A stretch of DNA of 64,000 nucleotides, from positions 1,240,001-1,304,000 of the forward strand of contig NZ_CP182486.1 of assembly GCF_052327305.1 (NCBI RefSeq). The letters are read 5' to 3'. Position 1 is the first letter of the stretch. Each line of letters starts with the position of its first letter. Position numbers and translations under genes: made by a program. This document shows positions 35,343-45,100 of the stretch, piece after piece. The stretch is from Sphingobium sp052327305 (GTDB lineage: Bacteria; Pseudomonadota; Alphaproteobacteria; Sphingomonadales; Sphingomonadaceae). Under the pieces are notes generated by a model. The model saw only the letters and a program-made list of their open reading frames with translations. It had not been told where the DNA came from and did no database searches.

Positions 35343-36017
35343 TCATGCGGATGCCGCGTGCGGCCCCACTTCACCATTGTCCATATCGCCGGAGCTGCCG
35401 TCCGGCGCCGCGTTAGCGCATCCAAGATAGCTTTGCCAGCGGCCGAGGAGATCATCAATGCGCCGCGCCGCGCCGGAATCGGTCACGGCGATATGCACGG
35501 CGTTGTCACGGCCTAATGCCATAGATAATGCCGCGCGGTCCACCGGCAAGACGGTCCCGGCCTTTTGCGTGCCTTCTTCGTCCTCGCCCACCCGCCAGGC
35601 CTGGTCGAGCTTGCGCCGCCCGTCCGTGCCGGAGTCGGCCACATGGAGCAGCAGGCGAACCCGCCCACGCCGCGCAGCGACGTCGATTTTTTCGAATCCG
35701 GTAATCAGCGCGGAGGCCTTTGCTTCCAGCCCCAGCCTGTCCAGCAGCGACTGGCGCAGCGCCGTGTCGATCCGCTCGGGCAGATCGGCCGGCACCTGCA
35801 ATGGCTCGCCCTTGAAGGCACGCGCCAGCGCACCGCGCAGCTTGCCTTTGGCCATTGCGACCTCAAGCTCGGCACGCGAAACGCCCAGCCATGCGCCGCG
35901 TCCGGGCGCCTTGGCCCGCACATCGGGCAATACGTCACCGTCCGGCGAAATGGCGAGGCGGATCAGCCGTGCGGGATCGGCCCGCTCACCCGAAAGGATG
36001 CAGCGTCGTTCGCTCAT
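35343..36017 (-). CDS. ylxR: YlxR-L7Ae-like fusion RNA-binding protein (DUF448)
   Basis: A 224-residue protein with two parts. The N-terminal YlxR/DUF448 domain (SERRCILSGERADPARLIRL, GRGAWLGVSRAEL) binds RNA and regulates RNase P in some bacteria; the second half (about 90-190: LLDRLGLEAKASALITGFEK ... GRDNAVHIAVTDSGAARRID) resembles the L7Ae/L30e fold found in a separate gene in firmicutes. The fusion is common in alphaproteobacteria. A disordered tail ends it. It lies between nusA and infB, 66 and 68 bases from them. Confidence 0.9.
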   Translation of the reverse strand: MSERRCILSGERADPARLIRLAISPDGDVLPDVRAKAPGRGAWLGVSRAELEVAMAKGKLRGALARAFKGEPLQVPADLPERIDTALRQSLLDRLGLEAKASALITGFEKIDVAARRGRVRLLLHVADSGTDGRRKLDQAWRVGEDEEGTQKAGTVLPVDRAALSMALGRDNAVHIAVTDSGAARRIDDLLGRWQSYLGCANAAPDGSSGDMDNGEVGPHAASA

Positions 36018-36083
36018 GCGCGGCTCTCCCCCCGCTGGAGGCGAGAGCCGGACCTGCTGGCAATATCAGTAAGCGTCAGCCTA

Positions 36084-37700
36084 TCATTGGGGGTTTTCCG
36101 CAACATCGGCGTCCTCCCCCTGAACCGCAGCGTCCTCGTCCTCGAACCAGTGCGCGCGCGCGGCCATGATGATCTCGTTGCCGGCTTCCTCGGAAAGGCC
36201 ATAGGCTGCCAGAACGCCGCCCTTGTCCTCGGTGTTTTCGCGGCGATCGCGGCGGCGGGGGTCGACCCGCTTCTTGGCCACAAGCTCGTCGGTCGCGAGG
36301 TCGGCCAGGTCGTCGAGCGTCTTGATGCCCGCCTTGCCCAGCGTCACCAGCATTGCTTCGGTGAGGTGCGGCATATCGGCCAGCGCGTCCTCGACGCCCA
36401 GCGCGCGACGCTCTTCACGGGCAGCAGCTTCGCGGCGCTCCAGCGCCTCGGTCGCGCGGCTCTGCAGCTCTGCAGCGAGATCGTCGTCGAAGCCTTCGAT
36501 GCTCGCCAGCTCGTCGGGCGCGACATAGGCTACTTCTTCCAGCTCGGTGAAGCCTTCAGCCACCAGAAGCTGCGAGAGCGTCTCGTCGACGTCCAGTTCC
36601 TTCTCGAACATGGTCGAGCGCTCGATGAACTCGCGCTGACGCTTCTCGCTCGCATCGGCCTCGGTCATGATGTCGATGGCCTTGGCAGTCAGCTGGCTGG
36701 CGAGGCGCACGTTCTGGCCGCGACGGCCAATGGCCAGGCTGAGCTGATCGTCCGGCACTACGACTTCGATACGGCCTTCCTCTTCGTCGATGACGACGCG
36801 GCTGACAGTCGCGGGCTGAAGCGCGTTCACCACGAAGGTCGCGGTGTCTTCGCTCCACGGAATGATGTCGATCTTCTCGCCCTGCATTTCCTGCACGACG
36901 GCCTGCACGCGACTGCCCTTCATGCCGACGCACGCACCGACCGGGTCGATCGAGCTGTCGCGGCTGATGACGCCGATCTTGGCACGGCTGCCCGGATCAC
37001 GCGCGGCCGCCTTGATCTCGATGATGCCGTCGTAGATCTCCGGCACTTCCTGCGCGAAGAGCTTCTTCATGAAATCGGGGTGCGCGCGGGACAGGAAGAT
37101 CTGCGGCCCGCGATTCTCGCGCACGACGCGCAGGATGAGCGCACGCACGCGGTCGCCGGCGCGAACCATCTCGCGCGGGATCTGCTGATCGCGGCGGATG
37201 ACGCCTTCGGCGCGGCCGAGGTTCACGACGACATGACCGAACTCGACCGACTTCACCACGCCAGTGATGATTTCGCCGACGCGGTCCTTGAATTCCTCAT
37301 GCTGACGCTCGCGCTCGGCGTCACGCACCTTCTGGAAGATCACCTGCTTGGCGCTCTGCGCGTCGATGCGGCCAAGATCGATCGCAGGCAGCGGATCGAC
37401 GATAAAGTCGCCGACGACGGCATCCTTCTTCAGCTTCTGCGCCTGCTTGAGGTCAACCTGCTTGAAATAATCGTCGACCGCCTCGACCACCTCGACGACG
37501 CGCCACAGGCGCAGATCGCCAGTTTCCGGATCGAGCTTCGCACGGATGTCGTTCTCGGCGCCGTAACGAGCACGGGCAGACCGCTGGATAGCGTCTTCCA
37601 TCGCCTCGATGACGATCGCCTTGTCGATCATCTTCTCGCTTGCCACGGAATTGGCAATGGCGAGCAGCTCGGCCTTGTTGGCAGAAATGGCGTTGGCCAT
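36084..37700 (-). CDS. nusA: transcription termination/antitermination factor NusA
   Basis: A 538-residue RNA polymerase-binding factor. The N-terminal domain (MANAISANKAELLAIANSVA), an S1 domain at about 130-200 (GEIITGVVKSVEFGHVVVNL), and two KH domains (DPVGACVGMKGSRVQAVVQE, AIGRRGQNVRLASQLTAK) are in order, followed by a helix-hairpin-helix C-terminal region (LLVAEGFTELEEVAYV, MLVTLGKAGIKTLDDLADLA) and an acidic tail. Normal length for alphaproteobacteria. Confidence 0.98.
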   Translation of the reverse strand: MANAISANKAELLAIANSVASEKMIDKAIVIEAMEDAIQRSARARYGAENDIRAKLDPETGDLRLWRVVEVVEAVDDYFKQVDLKQAQKLKKDAVVGDFIVDPLPAIDLGRIDAQSAKQVIFQKVRDAERERQHEEFKDRVGEIITGVVKSVEFGHVVVNLGRAEGVIRRDQQIPREMVRAGDRVRALILRVVRENRGPQIFLSRAHPDFMKKLFAQEVPEIYDGIIEIKAAARDPGSRAKIGVISRDSSIDPVGACVGMKGSRVQAVVQEMQGEKIDIIPWSEDTATFVVNALQPATVSRVVIDEEEGRIEVVVPDDQLSLAIGRRGQNVRLASQLTAKAIDIMTEADASEKRQREFIERSTMFEKELDVDETLSQLLVAEGFTELEEVAYVAPDELASIEGFDDDLAAELQSRATEALERREAAAREERRALGVEDALADMPHLTEAMLVTLGKAGIKTLDDLADLATDELVAKKRVDPRRRDRRENTEDKGGVLAAYGLSEEAGNEIIMAARAHWFEDEDAAVQGEDADVAENPQ

Positions 37701-37710
37701 GGTCGTCTTT

Positions 37711-38259
37711 CTATCCTTGCGAGTTGTCCGTGAGAATCTCGTCCGCGCCCTCGCTGGAGAGCGGCATTGTAGCAGAAATGAGTGCGTCCGTCAGCACGAG
37801 CTTGGCGCTGGCGATCATGTCAAAGGGTGCGGCGATGCGGCCGGACTTCGGATCGTCGAGGAGCACTGACTCGCCTTCGACCCCCGCCAGAATCGCCTTT
37901 ACCTGCTTACGGCCTTCGACCAGTTCAGTGAACTGAACCTTCGCCTCGTGCCCGGCCCAGTCGGCATAATCCTTCAGCCGGGTGAGCGGCCGGTCGATGC
38001 CGGGCGAGCTCACTTCCAGCCGATACGCGCCTTCGATTGGGTCACGCCCCGCCTCCTCCAGCGCATCGAGGCGCTCAGAGATACGGCGGGAGAGCGCCGC
38101 GCAATCGTCGATATTGAGCTGCCGGGTCTCGGGCCGCTCGGCCATGATCTGGAGCGTGCGCTCATCGTCCGATCCGAACAGGACCACACGAACGAGATCG
38201 AAACCCAGCGCCTTGGCTTCGGGTTCGATCATCGCGGTGATGGCAACCATGTCCGTCAT
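37711..38259 (-). CDS. rimP: ribosome maturation factor RimP
   Basis: A 182-residue 30S assembly factor. VAITAMIEPEAKALGFDLVR, DCAALSRRISERLDALEE and YRLEVSSPGIDRPLTRLKDY are diagnostic; the last of these, VSSPGIDRPL, is the family signature. The start ATG at 38259 has GGAG five bases upstream; a TTG five codons earlier is not preferred. It is the first gene of the rimP-nusA-ylxR-infB-rbfA operon, 10 bases before nusA. Confidence 0.96.
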   Translation of the reverse strand: MTDMVAITAMIEPEAKALGFDLVRVVLFGSDDERTLQIMAERPETRQLNIDDCAALSRRISERLDALEEAGRDPIEGAYRLEVSSPGIDRPLTRLKDYADWAGHEAKVQFTELVEGRKQVKAILAGVEGESVLLDDPKSGRIAAPFDMIASAKLVLTDALISATMPLSSEGADEILTDNSQG

Positions 38260-38734
38260 CGGGTCTCCGGTCAAAAATCCATGCAGCTTCGATGGCCGGC
38301 TCCTTCCGGAACCGGTCCTAACAGTCTCACGATGTCAGGAAAGCACGCGGGATATAGGAGAAGTCCCCCACGAAGGCAAGCGAGGAGACTGCGTAACGCA
38401 GGATCGCCCATTTTGGCCTGAGCCGGTCTCCGTTTCGCCGCCGCGCCACCGCCTGCCACGGCCGGCAGCGCTGTTAATCATAATAATCACGAGGAGCGAT
38501 TTCGCGTTAACTGTCTAAGTAACGAAATACCCATATTTTTTACTGAAATGTCCAGTTTTGGGGCAAATAAAGATGGTTTATATTTTTGACAGCAAAATGG
38601 GGACTGACTTAGAGAGGCGCCACGTTGGTTCCAGATGAACGGATTGTTAACGATCACCTCGGGCACGACCTGCTTTCGGGGATAAGGGGACTAGTCTCCG
38701 GAAGCCAACGCGGAAAAATGTGGGAGATATAAAC
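38260..38734. promoter_or_regulatory. 475-base AT-rich divergent region, rimP operon / PEP-CTERM gene
   Basis: No gene is visible. The part 38470-38610 is much AT-richer than its surroundings. A weak sigma-70-like pair, TTGACA (38586-38591) and TTAGAG (38609-38614) with a 17-base gap, points to the PEP-CTERM gene and would give a leader of about 115 bases. The leader holds a palindrome GGGGACTAGTCTCC (38686-38699). The rimP promoter should be on the other strand, but I cannot place it. Confidence 0.45.
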
Positions 38735-39430
38735 ATGAAAGCTTTTCGTAAGGCAGCCCTTCTCGCAGCGGTGAGCATTGCCGCAGCGGCGGTTCCGGCT
38801 TCTGCCGAAGTCTTCAACTTCCTGGGTTCGAACACGAACACCTCGAACACCTACGGCAACGTCCGCACCTTCACCGGAAGCGACGGCACGAAGGTCGAAG
38901 TCAGCGCCTACAGCCTGGACAGCAGCCTCACCAAGGCTTTTGCTGGCCAGTACAGTGGCTATGGCCTGGGCGTCACCAACAACGGCAACGACAACGACCA
39001 CGCGATCGATAACAGCGGCTGGACCGACTATATCGTCCTTCAGTTCGACAAGATCATGACGGTCAGCGAACTCGCTCTCTACAGCTTCGGCGACACGGAC
39101 TTCAACTGGGGCGTCGCCACGACCTCCACGCCGTTCTCCGGCACGCTGAACCTCACCAGCCTGTCGGTCTTCGGCTCGCTGAATTATTCGGCCGGTTCGA
39201 GCACCCCTGTAGTGCAGAACCGTGCACTCTCTGGCGCAGCAGCTGGCAACCTGTTCATCATCGGTGCGTCAAATGCGCGCAACGACTCGAATGACAGCTT
39301 CAAGCTGCGCAGCATCACCGCCACGGCGGCTGTGCCTGAGCCCGCCACCTGGGGCATGATGATCGGCGGCTTCGCGATCGCAGGTGTCGCCATGCGTCGC
39401 CGCAAGGCGGTGTCGGTCAGCTTCGCCTGA
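38735..39430 (+). CDS. PEPxxWA-CTERM sorting-domain protein
   Basis: A 231-residue secreted protein. The signal peptide MKAFRKAALLAAVSIAAAAV ends at PASA/E. The mature part is low in cysteine and rich in Asn/Ser/Gly (SNTNTSNTYGNVRTFTGSDG), ending in PEPATWGMMIGGFAIAGVAM then RRRK and a short tail. PEP-CTERM tails are recognised by exosortase for extracellular matrix or polysaccharide assembly; the PEPxxWA subtype is a sphingomonad mark. GGGAG eight bases before the ATG at 38735 decides the start. No exosortase lies in view. Confidence 0.93.
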   Translation: MKAFRKAALLAAVSIAAAAVPASAEVFNFLGSNTNTSNTYGNVRTFTGSDGTKVEVSAYSLDSSLTKAFAGQYSGYGLGVTNNGNDNDHAIDNSGWTDYIVLQFDKIMTVSELALYSFGDTDFNWGVATTSTPFSGTLNLTSLSVFGSLNYSAGSSTPVVQNRALSGAAAGNLFIIGASNARNDSNDSFKLRSITATAAVPEPATWGMMIGGFAIAGVAMRRRKAVSVSFA

Positions 39431-39457
39431 TCCACACGTCAGATAACTGATTTCGAG

Positions 39458-39484
39458 AAAGGGGGCGTTCGCGCCCCCTTTTTT
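39458..39484 (+). terminator. intrinsic terminator after the PEP-CTERM gene
   Basis: AAAGGGGGCG (39458-39467) pairs with CGCCCCCTT(T) (39472-39481) around a TTCG tetraloop, then a run of T. A standard Rho-independent terminator. Confidence 0.93.
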
Positions 39485-39615
39485 GTGCGCGCGCTCGGCA
39501 GGTAGACCATAGACCCCGACATATGCGCGAAACATGGTTTGCATTGCGGCGTGCGGACCTGCGCTTATAGTCGCGGGACGAACGAACCGGATCGTTCGCT
39601 TTCCGGAGAGATGCC

Positions 39616-40749
39616 ATGCTTCGCCGCTGCGTCAGCTTTTCCGTCCTGCTCAGCCTCGCAGCCTGCTCTGGCCGAAGCCCCACCAGTCGCGAGAGCGCCG
39701 CAGATGATGCGGGCGGAGCGCAGCCATTCAGCCAGACTGCGCTCGCCAGCTTCTCGTCGCCCTGGGCCTTCGCGTTCCTGCCGGATGGCAAAATACTGGT
39801 AACGGAGAAGGCGGGCTCGCTTATCCTCTTCGATCCCGCGAAGAACGCGAAGGCGACGATCACCGGAACGCCGCCCGTCCTGAGTGACGGACAGGGCGCC
39901 CTGATGGACATCGCGCCCGCACCGGATTTCGCGACGAGCAGGGCACTCTACTTCAGCTGCTCGGAGCCTGCCACGGGCGATGCCAGCCGAGTCGCGCTGG
40001 CGCGCGCAACGCTCGATCAGGCCGGACTGGCCCTCAAAGACAGCAAGGTAATTTTCCGCGCCAGTCAGGATGCCGACACGGGAGGGCATTATTCCGGCCG
40101 AATCGCCTTTTCGCCGGACGGAACTCACCTGTTTTTCACCAATGGCGACCGCCAGCTTTTCGACCCCGCGCAAGATCCGGCGTCTACGCTCGGCAAGGTG
40201 CTGCGACTCAATCTGGATGGCTCGCCTGCCAGCGGCAATCCGCTCGCGGCGAAGGGCTTTCATCCCGCCGTCTGGTCCTATGGCCACCGCAATCTGCTCG
40301 GCATCACGTTCGACAGGGACGGACGCCTGTGGGAAATGGAAATGGGGCCGCGACATGGCGATGAGATCAACCTCATCAAGCCCGGCCTCAATTATGGCTG
40401 GCCCAAGGCTTCGAACGGCGACCATTATGACGGGCGAGCGATTCCCGATCATCGGCCCGGCGATGGCTACGAGCCTCCGAAGCTCTTCTGGGTGCCGGCC
40501 ATCTCGCCGGGCGGCCTTGCTTATTATGACGGCGCGCTCTTCCCCGCCTGGCGCAACTCGCTCTTCATCACGGGCCTCTCAGGTCAGTCGCTCGATCGTA
40601 TCGCGCTCGACGGCGAGAACGCCTCGAAGGCTGACCACTGGGATATGGGCGCCAGAATCCGCGGCGTTCGGGCCGGGCCGGATGGCGCGATCTACATCAT
40701 CGAAGATGGCGAAGGCGGCCGCCTCCTCAAGCTGACTCCTCCGGCATAG
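39616..40749 (+). CDS. PQQ-type sugar dehydrogenase, lipoprotein
   Basis: A 377-residue protein of the glucose/sorbosone dehydrogenase family (six-bladed propeller, soluble GDH/YliI type). The signal peptide ends at a lipobox LAAC (C17). Segments SPWAFAFLPDGKILVTEKAG, GRIAFSPDGTHLFFTNGDRQ, VWSYGHRNLLGITFDRDGRL and EMGPRHGDEINLIKPGLNYG carry the PQQ- and calcium-binding signatures. It would oxidise aldoses at the periplasmic face. Followed 100 bases later by a paralogue. Confidence 0.9.
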   Translation: MLRRCVSFSVLLSLAACSGRSPTSRESAADDAGGAQPFSQTALASFSSPWAFAFLPDGKILVTEKAGSLILFDPAKNAKATITGTPPVLSDGQGALMDIAPAPDFATSRALYFSCSEPATGDASRVALARATLDQAGLALKDSKVIFRASQDADTGGHYSGRIAFSPDGTHLFFTNGDRQLFDPAQDPASTLGKVLRLNLDGSPASGNPLAAKGFHPAVWSYGHRNLLGITFDRDGRLWEMEMGPRHGDEINLIKPGLNYGWPKASNGDHYDGRAIPDHRPGDGYEPPKLFWVPAISPGGLAYYDGALFPAWRNSLFITGLSGQSLDRIALDGENASKADHWDMGARIRGVRAGPDGAIYIIEDGEGGRLLKLTPPA

Positions 40750-40849
40750 CGGCAGCGCTGATCGTGCGTTAAGGTCGTGGCAAACCTGCCTGCCCGCCGA
40801 CCGGCAACGCATCGAAACATGAACCAACCGACTGAAAAGGGATCCAAGC

Positions 40850-42064
40850 GTGAAATCGATCGTGCCCATCCTGCTGCTTGCAGCCGCGCCCGCCGTCGCC
40901 CAGACAAACGCCGGTTCGCTGGCGCCCACGGCCGACCAGCCGTTCACCGTGACCAAGGTCGCGACCTTCGATCTGCCCTGGCGCATGGCCTTCCTGCCCG
41001 ATGGACGGATGCTGGTGACGGAAAAAGGCGGCAAGCTCTTCCTGGCCACGCAGCAAGGCGGGAAGACGGAAGTGACGGGCGAGCCCGCCGTTCAATTCGG
41101 CGGACAGAATGGCCTGCTCGGCATTTATCTGGCGCCGAGCTATGCGCAGGATCAGGGCATCTATCTCACTTATTCCGAGCCGGGCGAAGACCCGACCACC
41201 TCCAGCCTTGCCCTCGCTCGCGCCACGCTCAAGCTCGCGGGGAGCAGCGCCTCCATTGAGGGACTGAAGGTCATCTGGCGTGATCCGATCAAGGGCAAGG
41301 GCGGACAGGTCGGCGCGACTATCGCCTTCTCGCCGGACAAGAAATATCTCTATCTCACTGCCGGTGAGCGCCAGCGCTTTACCCCCGCACAGGACCCCAA
41401 CCAGCCTGCCGGCAAGATCCTGCGCCTCACGCTGGACGGCAAGCCTGCTCCGGGGAACCCCATGGCCGGCAAGACCGGCGCGAACACCGTCGATGTCATC
41501 GATCCGCCGCGCAACACCGGTGCCGCAGCCAACGCCCCCGTCGTGCGGACGTACCGCTTCACTGGCCCCAACCTCACCCCTTCAGAGACCTGGAGCAGCG
41601 GCCACCGCACGCCCTACGGCCTCGCTTTCGCGCCGGACGGACGGCTGTGGGAGATCGAGCATGGCCCACGCGGCGGCGACGAACTGAACCTTATCGAGCC
41701 GGGCAAGAACTATGGCTGGCCGCTTGTCTCCTATGCGACCAACTATGACGGCACGCCGATCCCCAGCCCCGACACGCGCCCGGACCTCACCAAGCCGGTG
41801 ATCTACTGGACCCCGATCATCGCACCGGGCAACCTTATCTTCTATAGCGGCGCTCTCTTCCCGCAGTGGAAAGGCTCGGCCTTCACTGGCGGCATGGCGA
41901 GCAAGACGCTCAACCGGATCATCGTGGAGGGCGCGAGCGCCAAGCCAGCCGAGCGCTGGGACATGGGCTTCCGCGTCCGCGATGTCGAGCAGGCGCCTGA
42001 TGGCGCGCTGTGGATGCTCGAGGACGCCAAGGACGGCGGGCTCTACCGGCTGGCACCCAAATAA
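40850..42064 (+). CDS. PQQ-type sugar dehydrogenase, second copy
   Basis: A 404-residue paralogue of the preceding gene with a cleavable signal peptide (MKSIVPILLLAAAPAVAQ) instead of a lipobox. LPWRMAFLPDGRMLVTEKGG, GATIAFSPDKKYLYLTAGER, WSSGHRTPYGLAFAPDGRLW and EHGPRGGDELNLIEPGKNYG match the first copy. It has a 30-residue insertion (about 190-225, with GANTVDVIDPPRNTG). GTG start; AAGGG 10 bases upstream. The pair probably arose by duplication, then one became soluble. Confidence 0.9.
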   Translation: MKSIVPILLLAAAPAVAQTNAGSLAPTADQPFTVTKVATFDLPWRMAFLPDGRMLVTEKGGKLFLATQQGGKTEVTGEPAVQFGGQNGLLGIYLAPSYAQDQGIYLTYSEPGEDPTTSSLALARATLKLAGSSASIEGLKVIWRDPIKGKGGQVGATIAFSPDKKYLYLTAGERQRFTPAQDPNQPAGKILRLTLDGKPAPGNPMAGKTGANTVDVIDPPRNTGAAANAPVVRTYRFTGPNLTPSETWSSGHRTPYGLAFAPDGRLWEIEHGPRGGDELNLIEPGKNYGWPLVSYATNYDGTPIPSPDTRPDLTKPVIYWTPIIAPGNLIFYSGALFPQWKGSAFTGGMASKTLNRIIVEGASAKPAERWDMGFRVRDVEQAPDGALWMLEDAKDGGLYRLAPK

Positions 42065-42084
42065 GCTTTTATAATCATGGCCTA

Positions 42085-42136
42085 ACGCTTGCCAGCCACG
42101 AGGCTGGCAGGCGTCGGGGGCTTGCGACCCCCAGAC
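42085..42136 (+). other. two tandem hairpins in the intergenic before GH54 gene
   Basis: First: ACGC-t-TGCCAGCC (42085-42097) pairs with GGCTGGCA-g-GCGT (42102-42114) around ACGA. Second: GGGGG (42116-42120) pairs with CCCCC (42128-42132), flanked by GTC/GAC. No T tract. They end about 45 bases before the GH54 start, so they could be a transcriptional attenuator or just a weak terminator. Confidence 0.5.
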
Positions 42137-42182
42137 GTCGCAGCTAGGCACCACATTCGATGCCAGGGAGAGGAATTCGCGA

Positions 42183-45100
42183 ATGAAGGTCGGTTTGTTG
42201 CTCGCAGCCACGGTGATGGCGCCGTGGTATCCCGGAGTTGCGCTGGCTGCTCCCGCCGCCGGACCTGCCAGCGGAGAAGGCCCCTGCGATCTTTACGCCG
42301 CAGCGGGCACGCCCTGCGTCACTGCCCACAGCACCACACGCGCCCTTCTCTCCTCTTATGCCGGGCCGCTTTATCAAGTGATGCGCAGCTCGGACAAAAA
42401 GCTGCTGAACATCGGCACCGTCCTCGCAGCGGATGGACGGCGTTATGCGGACGCTGCCGCGCAGGATGCGTTCTGCGTGGAGACGCTCTGCGTCATCACC
42501 AAGATTTACGATCAGTCCGGCAAGGGCAATGATCTGCTCCAGGCGCCGCCCGGCCCGCTCTATCCCGGTCCGGACAAGGGCGCGTTCGATGCGCAGCCTA
42601 TAGCGGACATGGCGCCGATCAGCATTGCCGGCGGCCGCAAAGCTTATGGCGTCTACATCATGCCCGGCATGGGCTTCCGCAATAACAACGCGCGCGACCT
42701 GCCGATCAACGATGAGCCGGCGGGCATTCACTCCGTGGTCGACGGCACGCACTACAGCAATGGCTGCTGCTTCAACTACGGCAATGCCTCGACCAACGGT
42801 CTCGCGGTCGGCACCGGCACGATGGAAAGCGTCTATTTCGGCACCTCCACGGGCTGGGGCAGCGGTTCGGGCAAGGGTCCGTGGATCATGTCCGACATGG
42901 AAGCGGGCCTGTTTTCCGGATATAATGCCGGCGTGAACGAAGGCAGCCCGACGATCGACTGGCGCTTCGTGACCGGCGTGTTCGGCGGCGGCGGCCGCAA
43001 CTTCTGGAGCCTGCGCGGCGGCAATGCTCAAGCGGGCGACCTCAAGACCTTCTATGAGGGCGTGCGCCCCGGCTCACGGGAGAATGACGCCTACTTCCCG
43101 ATGCACAAGAAGGGCGCCATCCAGATGGGGAATGGCGGCGACAACGGGAACGGCTCGGCCGGCACCTTCTACGAAGGCGTCATGACGGCAGGCCATCCGA
43201 GCGTCGCGACCACCGATGCCGTGCAGGCCAATATCGTTGCCGCGAAATATGATGTGCCCGCGCTCACCCAGACCCGGCTGACGAGCTTCCAGCCCGGCGG
43301 CAGCGCGGACGTGACGGCCAGCTTCACCAACACCTCCGGGACGACGGCATCAGGCGTTCGGCTAACGGTCGCGACTCCCGCCGGCTGGACGGCGCGCGCA
43401 TCCACCCCGGCCGAGTTCGCGCAGGTCGCGCCCGGCGCCAGCGTGACGGCCACATTCAAGGTCACCTCGCCCGCAGCCGCCAGCGCAGGTTTCCTGACTG
43501 TGAAGGCGAACTGGAGCACAGGCAGCGACGCACGCTCGGACACCAGCCTTCAGCGGGTTCGCAGCGCCCTGCCGGTCAAGATCAACGAAGTCCGCTTCGC
43601 CACCGGCGGCAACGCCAGCGACCAGTTTATCGAGCTTTATAACGCCTCGTCCCAGCCCGTGGATATGTCCGGATGGCAGCTGGTCAACACCCGCACCTTC
43701 TTCGCACCCGTGCCGCTGGCGACGATCCCGGCGGGCACGAAGCTGGCCCCGAAGGGCTTCTACCTGCTCGGCCTCGCGCCGTCCGGGCTGGTCGCGCCCT
43801 CCGCCGCAGGTGCAAAGACCGTCAACGTCCGCGACGTGACGGGCTTTGCGGTCGGCCAGCAGATCATGATCGGCGGCGAGAGCCGCAAGGTCGCGCAGGT
43901 GGGCACCGGCGCCACTGTGCCGACCACCGTCTTCATCCCGGTCTCGACCGGACCCTGGCTGACTGTTCCCGCCGGATCGACCAATATCCCAGTGGCCAAT
44001 GCCGCCGGATTCGCGGTCGGGCAGAAGATCGGCATTGATGCGGGCGGAAACCACGAAATCCTGACGGTGACGGCGGTCGGCAAGGCGGGGACGCAGACCA
44101 CGCTGGAAGTGCCCTCGAAGGTAGGAGACAGTGTCATCAAGGTCGCGGACGTCGCGACCATCTCGGTCGGTGATACGCTCACTGTCGGCACGGGCCAGCG
44201 CGGCGAGATCGTGAAGGTTGCGGCGGTCGGCACGCCCGGCGCCAACGGAACCGGCGTGACGCTCACTGCACCGCTCAAGTTCGACAATATATTCGGTGTG
44301 GACGTCGCCGGGCCGGGAACCGGCATAAGCGTGTCCCCGGCGACCCGGTTCGCGCATAAGAGCGGCGAAGCCGTGCAGGCACTGGGCAGCGGCCTCACGT
44401 TGGACCGGCCGCTGAGCAAGGCTCATGGCTATGGCGCGCCCATCGTCAATACACAGGCGAAGACCGCTGGCTATCAGGGTCCGGCCCCGCAGCTCTGGTT
44501 CGGCGGAGACCTGTCCATCCGTGGCGGCGCGATCAGCCTCACCGATCCCACTGGCAAGGTGCTGGTGGACGCGATCGTCTATGGCTCGCAGCAGAGCAAC
44601 TCCAGCGCCAGCGGCGCCGTCACCCGCCCGGATATCGCCACGCTGGAAGGCGTGCAAAGTCAGGGCGGCTGCATCGCGGTGATCCCCGGCGCGGGCTCCG
44701 GGCCAAGCGCACCGGCCACGGCTCTCGCGGCATCGGCGCCCGGCGCGCCCAATCGCAGCGTCGGCCGCTTCCCTGACGGTGCGGATACCGACAGCCTGTG
44801 CCAGGATTTCGTCGTGCAGCCCGCAACCACCGCTCCGCAAGGCGCAACGGCCGGCACCACTGCGATTCGCGTGGCGAGCGTCGCGGGCTTCGTGCCCGGC
44901 CAAACCATTAGCATCGGCGTTGCGGGCGCACAGGAATCCGCGACCGTCGCCAGTGTCGGCACAGCGGGCGCGACAAGCGTTCGCGTCGGCAATGAGCAGG
45001 GCGGGACGGTCATTCAGGTCGACAGCGCCCTTGGCTTTGCGAAGGGGCAGGCAATCAGCATCGGGGAAGGCGCCGATGTGGAGGATGCCGTGGTGAGTGC

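Noticed and set aside
35565..37733. 722-residue open frame on the plus strand
   Set aside because: Antisense to nusA and ylxR; no recognisable domain. High GC makes long antisense frames common here.
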